From NCBI RefSeq assembly GCF_014284335.1, contig NZ_JACOGF010000003.1:372001-436000 (forward strand): DNA of 64,000 nt. The letters are read 5' to 3'. Source of the stretch: Undibacterium hunanense. Its GTDB lineage: Bacteria > Pseudomonadota > Gammaproteobacteria > Burkholderiales > Burkholderiaceae_D. Both the position numbers and the translations under genes were made by a program. The notes below the pieces were generated by a model. The model saw only the letters and a program-made list of their open reading frames with translations, was not told where the DNA came from and did no database searches. The first letter of the stretch is position 1; each line of letters opens with the position of its first letter. This document shows positions 59,465 to 64,000 of this stretch, piece by piece.

Positions 59465-59542
59465 TCAATGATTAAAGGTAAAGTAGCCGAGTAAAAACAG
59501 GGCCAGGGCAATCAGGAATTGTTTCAGGTTCTGGCGGTTCAT
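59465..59542 (-). CDS. Predicted 25-residue single-span membrane peptide
   Basis: The minus strand has a 25-codon frame whose ATG at 59542 is preceded by GAGGAAGACA, a strong ribosome site, 8 bp after the stop of the CoA-transferase gene. It begins MNRQNLKQ, contains the hydrophobic core LIALALFLLGYF, and ends in TFNH before a TGA. Charge (Arg/Lys) before the core suggests N-in orientation. It is shorter than usual annotation cut-offs. Function unknown; the reading frame could be chance, but the ribosome site and hydrophobicity together argue for a real peptide. Confidence 0.5.
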   Translation of the reverse strand: MNRQNLKQFLIALALFLLGYFTFNH

Positions 59543-59550
59543 TGTCTTCC

Positions 59551-60825
59551 TCATCCTATGATTTTATTGGCGCTCATGCTGGCGATATCAGCATCACTGT
59601 AACCCAGGCTACGCAAGATTTCCTGATTATGCTGCCCCAGGCGTGGGCCCAGCCATTGCGTCTGGCCTGGTGTAGCCGACATTTTTGGTGTAATGGCTGG
59701 CACCTTGACGGGTGTGCCATCTTCAAATGCATGTTGTTCAAACATCTGCCGCGCCAGAAACTGTGGATCACTCATCATGTCGCGTACAGAATATATCTTC
59801 CCTACCGGTACATCTGCCGCCTTGAGTATCTGCAAGGCAGCATCTATATCACGCTCCGAACACCAGTCCTGAATTGCAGTATCGATTTCTGCCGTACGCG
59901 GCACCCGCCCATCATTGCGCACCAGGCCTGGGTCATTCGCAAGATCGTGCCGGTCTATGGCTTTCATAAGCCGGTGGAAAATAGCATCGCCATTGCCTGC
60001 AATGACAATATTTTCACCTTCTGCCGTGGTATAGGTATTCGATGGCACGATACCTGGCAAGGCACCGCCAGTACGTTCGCGTACGACACCGGCATGATCA
60101 AATTCCGGCACCAAAGATTCCATCAGGTTGAATACGGATTCATACAGGGCAACGTCGACCATCTGCCCCTGGCCCGCCACACAGTCATCACCCTGCTTGC
60201 CATTCCAGCGACCACCACTGACATCGCGATGACGCAATGCCATCATGGCACCAATCACACCATGCAGCGCAGCAACCGAATCACCGATGGAAATACCAAC
60301 CCGCACCGGTGGCCGGTCTGCATGACCGGACACATAGCGCAAGCCACCCATCGATTCACCAATAGCACCGAAACCTGGCAAATCCTTCATCGGGCCGGTT
60401 TGTCCATAACCGGATAGGCGCACCATGATGGTGGCCGGATTGATGGCCTTCAAATCCTCGTAACCCAGCTCCCATTTCTCCAGCACACCGGGACGGTAAT
60501 TTTCGATGATGATGTCAGCTTCGAGCGCCAGTTTTCTAGCGATTTCACGCGCCTCTGGCTGCTTCATGTTGAGGGTGATGCTCTTTTTATTCCTTGCCTG
60601 CACGCTCCACCACAGCGAGGTTCCGTCTTTCAGGACGCGCCACTGACGCAGGGGATCACCACCATCCGGTGCTTCCACCTTGATCACTTCAGCCCCGAAT
60701 TCAGCCAGCATGCGTGAACAAAAGGGCCCGGCAATCAGTGTGCCCAGCTCCAGAACCTTGATCCCCGCCAGGGGGCCATGTGTATTTGCCTGTGGTTTCA
60801 TGATTGCAAGTTCATCTCTTGACAT
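59551..60825 (-). CDS. CaiB/BaiF family CoA-transferase (class III)
   Basis: Class III CoA-transferases move CoA between acids through an aspartyl intermediate. The 424-residue protein has LAGIKVLELGTLIAGPFCSR at the start, FGAEVIKVEAPDGGDPLR, and the catalytic Asp in VGISIGDSVAALHGVIG. The family C-terminal segment YSVRDMMSDPQFLARQMFE is present. The start at 60825 or the internal ATG at 60801 is possible. Substrate unknown. The neighbouring HD gene stops 3 bp upstream. Confidence 0.93.
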   Translation of the reverse strand: MSRDELAIMKPQANTHGPLAGIKVLELGTLIAGPFCSRMLAEFGAEVIKVEAPDGGDPLRQWRVLKDGTSLWWSVQARNKKSITLNMKQPEAREIARKLALEADIIIENYRPGVLEKWELGYEDLKAINPATIMVRLSGYGQTGPMKDLPGFGAIGESMGGLRYVSGHADRPPVRVGISIGDSVAALHGVIGAMMALRHRDVSGGRWNGKQGDDCVAGQGQMVDVALYESVFNLMESLVPEFDHAGVVRERTGGALPGIVPSNTYTTAEGENIVIAGNGDAIFHRLMKAIDRHDLANDPGLVRNDGRVPRTAEIDTAIQDWCSERDIDAALQILKAADVPVGKIYSVRDMMSDPQFLARQMFEQHAFEDGTPVKVPAITPKMSATPGQTQWLGPRLGQHNQEILRSLGYSDADIASMSANKIIG

Positions 60826-60828
60826 CCC

Positions 60829-61494
60829 TTAAAAAAAGGTGAGTTTCTTGGTTTCCCAGAGCAGATTGGCACGCGCCTGTGCATCAAAACGACTTGCCAT
60901 GGTGGCAGTAAAGAACAGTTTTTCACGTTCGGCAAAACGTTTCAGTACCTTGACCCGGCCAGTCCGGTACATAGGTGCCATCACCCAGCGATATTCATGG
61001 CGTATGGCCTGGCTGTATTGCTGGTAGATATCCGGTGTAGCGCCAAGTATGGCGATATCAAGATCGAGAAAAAGTGGCAGATCATGCGCCTGGTTTTTAA
61101 ACTGTGGCACTTCATGCCTGGCCGTTGCCAGAATACATTGCTGCACTTTAGGTATGACAAGCACATCAATTTCAAGACGACTTAATATTTCACCGGTCAG
61201 CTCAGCGCTCTTGAGTTCATTATTGCTGGCACGGGTATCGTAGATAATGTCATGAAACCAGATCGCCAGCGCAACAACGGCAAAATCACGTATCTCTGCC
61301 TTCATCTTGTCTGCATGCTGCAGCAAAGCCTGGATATGAGAAAAATTATGGTAACTGCGATGGGGTTCGGAATAATGCTTGTCCAGCAAGCCCCAGGCTT
61401 TTTCAGCCTGACCAGGGCTACCGGCCAGGCTCTGGATCAGGTCCAGCCATTGCTGCCGTAACTGCTTCTTTTGCTCAGTGGAGATCAGGAACAT
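60829..61494 (-). CDS. Predicted HD-superfamily metal-dependent phosphohydrolase
   Basis: A 221-residue protein of the uncharacterised HD group with YHNFSHIQALL near 50, then WFHDIIYDTRASNNELKSA carrying the HD pair, a later His in ILATARHEV, and LDLDIAILGA. These give the metal-binding H...HD...H...D set. It lies between recR and the CoA-transferase gene on the same strand, 11 bp after recR. The substrate is unknown. Confidence 0.85.
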   Translation of the reverse strand: MFLISTEQKKQLRQQWLDLIQSLAGSPGQAEKAWGLLDKHYSEPHRSYHNFSHIQALLQHADKMKAEIRDFAVVALAIWFHDIIYDTRASNNELKSAELTGEILSRLEIDVLVIPKVQQCILATARHEVPQFKNQAHDLPLFLDLDIAILGATPDIYQQYSQAIRHEYRWVMAPMYRTGRVKVLKRFAEREKLFFTATMASRFDAQARANLLWETKKLTFF

Positions 61495-61505
61495 GGCAGC
61501 TACCG

Positions 61506-62102
61506 TCAGGTTGTCCGACGATCCAGCATGGCACGCGCGATAGTGCCCGCATCGACATATTCGAGCTCGCCGCCGACTGGTACGCCACGCGCCAGGCGAC
61601 TGACCTGCAAACCACGGGCCTTGAGATTTTCACTGATGTAGTGGGCTGTCGCCTCACCTTCATTGGTGAAATTGGTGGCCAGCACGACTTCCCTGACGAC
61701 ACCGTCAGTTGCCCGGGCAATCAGCTTTTCCAGGTGTATGTCTTTCGGCCCTATGCCATCCAGCGGCGACAGGCGCCCCATCAGGACAAAATACAGGCCC
61801 TTGTAAGTCAGTGTCTGCTCTATCATCATCTGATCAGATGGCGTTTCGACCACGCACAGCATGCTGGCATCGCGCACTGTATCCAGGCAGGTTTCACAGA
61901 CTTCACTTTCTGTGAAGGTATTGCAGGATGCGCAATGCTGTATGCGTTCCACTGCATGCGTCAGCGCCTGCCCAAGCACGGCCGCACCTTCGCGGTCATG
62001 CTGCAGCAAGTGGTAAGCCATGCGCTGGGCAGACTTTGGCCCTACGCCGGGCAAACGGCGCAAAGCCTCAGACAAGGCATCCAGACTACCGATTTTCTTC
62101 AC
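61506..62102 (-). CDS. recR: Recombination protein RecR
   Basis: RecR with RecO loads RecA at single-strand gaps. The 198-residue protein has an N-terminal HhH ([20 protein letters not shown]), a C4 zinc finger with Cys 57, 60, 69 and 72, the Toprim domain ([16 protein letters not shown]), and the C-terminal [20 protein letters not shown]. It follows ybaB by 2 bp in the standard dnaX-ybaB-recR unit. Confidence 0.98.
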   Translation of the reverse strand: MKKIGSLDALSEALRRLPGVGPKSAQRMAYHLLQHDREGAAVLGQALTHAVERIQHCASCNTFTESEVCETCLDTVRDASMLCVVETPSDQMMIEQTLTYKGLYFVLMGRLSPLDGIGPKDIHLEKLIARATDGVVREVVLATNFTNEGEATAHYISENLKARGLQVSRLARGVPVGGELEYVDAGTIARAMLDRRTT

Positions 62103-62104
62103 AC

Positions 62105-62431
62105 TCAGAACGGCATTTTGAAGCCAGGTGGCAAAGGCATGCCAGCGGTCAGCGCAGACATTTTTTCTTGCGATGTTGCTTCTGCCTTGCGCACGGCATC
62201 ATTAAAGGCAGCAGCGACCAGATCTTCCAGCATGTCCTTGTCATCGCCCAGCAGTGACGGGTCTATCGTGACACGCTTGACATCGTTTTTGCAGGTCATG
62301 ACAACCTTCACCAGACCCGCACCAGCCTGGCCTTCCACTTCCACCAGACCCAGCTGATCCTGGGCTTTTTTCATGTTGTCCTGCATGGCCTGGGCTTGTT
62401 TCATCAAACCGGCAAGTTGATTTTTCATCAT
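62105..62431 (-). CDS. ybaB: YbaB/EbfC family nucleoid-associated protein
   Basis: A small dimeric DNA-binding protein encoded between dnaX and recR in most bacteria. The 108-residue product has [20 protein letters not shown] at the start, the [20 protein letters not shown] strand region, and the tail [18 protein letters not shown]. The second Met could also serve as the start. Confidence 0.97.
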   Translation of the reverse strand: MMKNQLAGLMKQAQAMQDNMKKAQDQLGLVEVEGQAGAGLVKVVMTCKNDVKRVTIDPSLLGDDKDMLEDLVAAAFNDAVRKAEATSQEKMSALTAGMPLPPGFKMPF

Positions 62432-62510
62432 AAGAATTTCTCCGAAGATATTGTAGTTAAATAAGTATCAAATAAGTGTCCAGATAAGCTGTTCGCTGCA
62501 TGAAACCGGA

Positions 62511-64000
62511 TTAAACCGGCCTGACGCTACCTGTGACGATGGTGGCACCAAATTCGCGCATCAATGTCTGCACGAAAGAGTCGCCTTGTATGGAAGCTTC
62601 GGCCTGTTGCTGACGCACTTCGCGTTCAGCCACAGCCTGGGCATTGGCAGTTTGTTCAACTGCACCGATTTCCGTTTCAACGCGGATATTTTTTTCAAAC
62701 CGCTCTGTCAGGGCAGCAGTAAGCTTGTCCAGGCTACCTGACGACAACAAGGTCGGCAATGGAACCCGCAGGCGGAACACATGGGCGTTGCCATCCTGCC
62801 TGCAACTGACCAGTTCACTTTGCTGCGCCAACTGCTGCGCTACGCCGCGCATGGGCAGGCTGGCCGCCAGATTTGGCCAGAAACCATCCCAGTTCAATTC
62901 TGGCACAGGCAGGTTGGAAATCTGCCGGTCTGCCACGATAGCACCGAGCGCTTCAGGTTTGGTCGCAGCGATTTCCGGTTTTGCTTTCTCTGCCGGTCTG
63001 ACATCATCCTGCCTGCTGCTTATGCTGCTACTGCCATTTCCATTATTGCTACTGACGGCCAGCATGCCTTCATCTTCTTGTCTGGCGGCAGGCATGGCAG
63101 ACCGCGACGCAGCACTGCCTGCGCCCCTACCTGCATCCATGGGCTTGGCCGGTGCCGACTCAAAGAACATTTCTTCATCCCAGGGCGGCGGCATGTCGTC
63201 CATGCCTGCAGATTGTGCATCCTGCTCGGCGATCATGGGGGCTGGTGCGGATACCGGTGTTCTGGCTATGGGTGAAGCTGGCTGAGCTGGCGCAGGTGTT
63301 GCCGATACCGCTGCCGCTACGACATCAGGCACTGGCATGGCTGGTGCTGGTGGCGGTGCAACTACGGCGGCAGGCATGACTGGTGCCGGGATTGGTTTTG
63401 CGACCGGAGCCGGTGCGGGAGCCTTATCAGCAACGATTGTGGGTGCAGGTGCAGGTCTGGCACCTGGCGTCGCCTGTTTACCGCTGGCCGCGCGGGCTGC
63501 TGCCAGTGCCGCCAGTACCGGACTTTGACGTACGCCAGTGGCTGGTGCTGCCGGGGTAGCTGCTACCGGTGTTGCTGTCTGCACTGCTGGCACACTGGCT
63601 GCTGCGGCCTGTGGCGTGGCAACAGGTGTCCTGCCTGCAATCGATGTCGCTGCTGGTGCGGCTGATACTGTTGGTGCCGCCGGTGCCGGTGTTGCCGTCA
63701 TGCCGACAGGAGCTGACCCGCCTGCAAGAACAGCGCGACCTGCCCCGGCATTCGATGGCAATGCCTGTGGGGCAGACGGCCTGCCACCTGCTGGTGGAAT
63801 CGCATCCTGTTCACCCGTTGTCGGCTTGAATGCCAGCATGCGCAACAAGGTCATGCTGAAACCGGCATATTCATCCGGTGCCAGTGCCAGCTCATTGCGG
63901 CCATGTACGGCAATCTGGTAAAACAACTGAATTTCTTCTTTGGCAAAACACTGTGCCAGACGCAAGACTTGCTCACGCTCAGGAATATCATCGGCTACCG
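62511..64000 (-). CDS. dnaX: DNA polymerase III subunits gamma/tau (partial, C-terminal ~496 residues)
   Basis: DnaX (tau) holds the replisome together by binding polymerase cores, DnaB and the clamp loader. The frame is open to the window edge (reading VADDIPEREQ before LAQCFAKEEI), so the ATPase domains lie outside. Domain III is present at the start. A very long Ala/Pro/Val-rich linker of about 230 residues follows (about 62980-63800). The C-terminal alpha-binding domain contains LNWDGFWPNLAASLPMRG and ends EFGATIVTGSVRPV. No frameshift site for gamma is visible in this part. Confidence 0.92.
   Translation of the reverse strand, partial: VADDIPEREQVLRLAQCFAKEEIQLFYQIAVHGRNELALAPDEYAGFSMTLLRMLAFKPTTGEQDAIPPAGGRPSAPQALPSNAGAGRAVLAGGSAPVGMTATPAPAAPTVSAAPAATSIAGRTPVATPQAAAASVPAVQTATPVAATPAAPATGVRQSPVLAALAAARAASGKQATPGARPAPAPTIVADKAPAPAPVAKPIPAPVMPAAVVAPPPAPAMPVPDVVAAAVSATPAPAQPASPIARTPVSAPAPMIAEQDAQSAGMDDMPPPWDEEMFFESAPAKPMDAGRGAGSAASRSAMPAARQEDEGMLAVSSNNGNGSSSISSRQDDVRPAEKAKPEIAATKPEALGAIVADRQISNLPVPELNWDGFWPNLAASLPMRGVAQQLAQQSELVSCRQDGNAHVFRLRVPLPTLLSSGSLDKLTAALTERFEKNIRVETEIGAVEQTANAQAVAEREVRQQQAEASIQGDSFVQTLMREFGATIVTGSVRPV

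Overview
The window is a continuous, gene-dense stretch of a betaproteobacterial chromosome. The gene order rlmN-pilW-rodZ-ispG-hisS-yfgM-bamB-der-hfq-hflX-hflK-hflC-hisZ-purA, the surE-pcm-nlpD-rpoS block, and fliE divergent from fliF-fliR all point to Burkholderiales. Protein style and moderate GC suggest Oxalobacteraceae (Undibacterium, Herbaspirillum or Janthinobacterium relatives). The genus is inferred, not proven. There is no rRNA, CRISPR array, prophage or intact insertion sequence; the only mobile-looking item is a 173-bp inverted-repeat (MITE-like) element.

Layout. (1) 1-11970: flagellar basal body, export apparatus and switch genes: fliE (partial, minus) divergent from fliFGHIJK and then fliLMNOPQR (plus). 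A 424-bp gap with a terminator and dyad symmetries separates the two plus-strand blocks. nnr (NAD(P)H-hydrate repair) follows fliR by 6 bp. (2) 13537-18692: MITE-like element, then cysE, rlmB and rnr on minus, then two identical tRNA-Leu(CAG) genes on plus, each with its own copy of a UUCG-loop terminator. (3) 18693-34509: a long minus-strand housekeeping series from rlmN down to a phosphoribosyltransferase, covering tRNA charging, isoprenoid and purine synthesis, outer-membrane assembly, cell shape, GTPases, Hfq and HflKC. (4) 34589-40593: ndk, rlmD, rpoS, nlpD, pcm and surE (stress and stationary phase). (5) 40699-41679: a quinone oxidoreductase on plus. (6) 41811-55036: a complete type II secretion operon gspG-H-I-J-K-L-M-N-D-E-F-C on minus, extended by a uracil-DNA-glycosylase-like gene overlapping gspC, followed by an HD-GYP gene. 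(7) 55300-64000: a Tat-exported molybdopterin oxidoreductase large subunit without its partner, DUF1289, elbB, marC, a CoA-transferase with a 25-codon membrane-peptide gene behind it, an HD hydrolase, then recR, ybaB and dnaX (partial).

How it works together. The fli genes supply the MS ring, switch, export ATPase and export gate. The gsp genes supply the secretin, inner-membrane platform, ATPase and pseudopilins; no prepilin peptidase is present, so one must lie elsewhere. HD-GYP (c-di-GMP turnover), RpoS and Hfq are global regulators lying near these surface machines.

Most unusual points: a UDG-fold protein with the catalytic Asp replaced by Gly, translationally coupled to gspC; the unannotated 25-codon membrane peptide behind the CoA-transferase; the MITE-like foldback; the tandem tRNA-Leu duplication with an operator-like palindrome on its promoter; and the orphan molybdenum hydroxylase subunit. 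I saw no clearly new multi-gene system; most of the window is conserved core genome.
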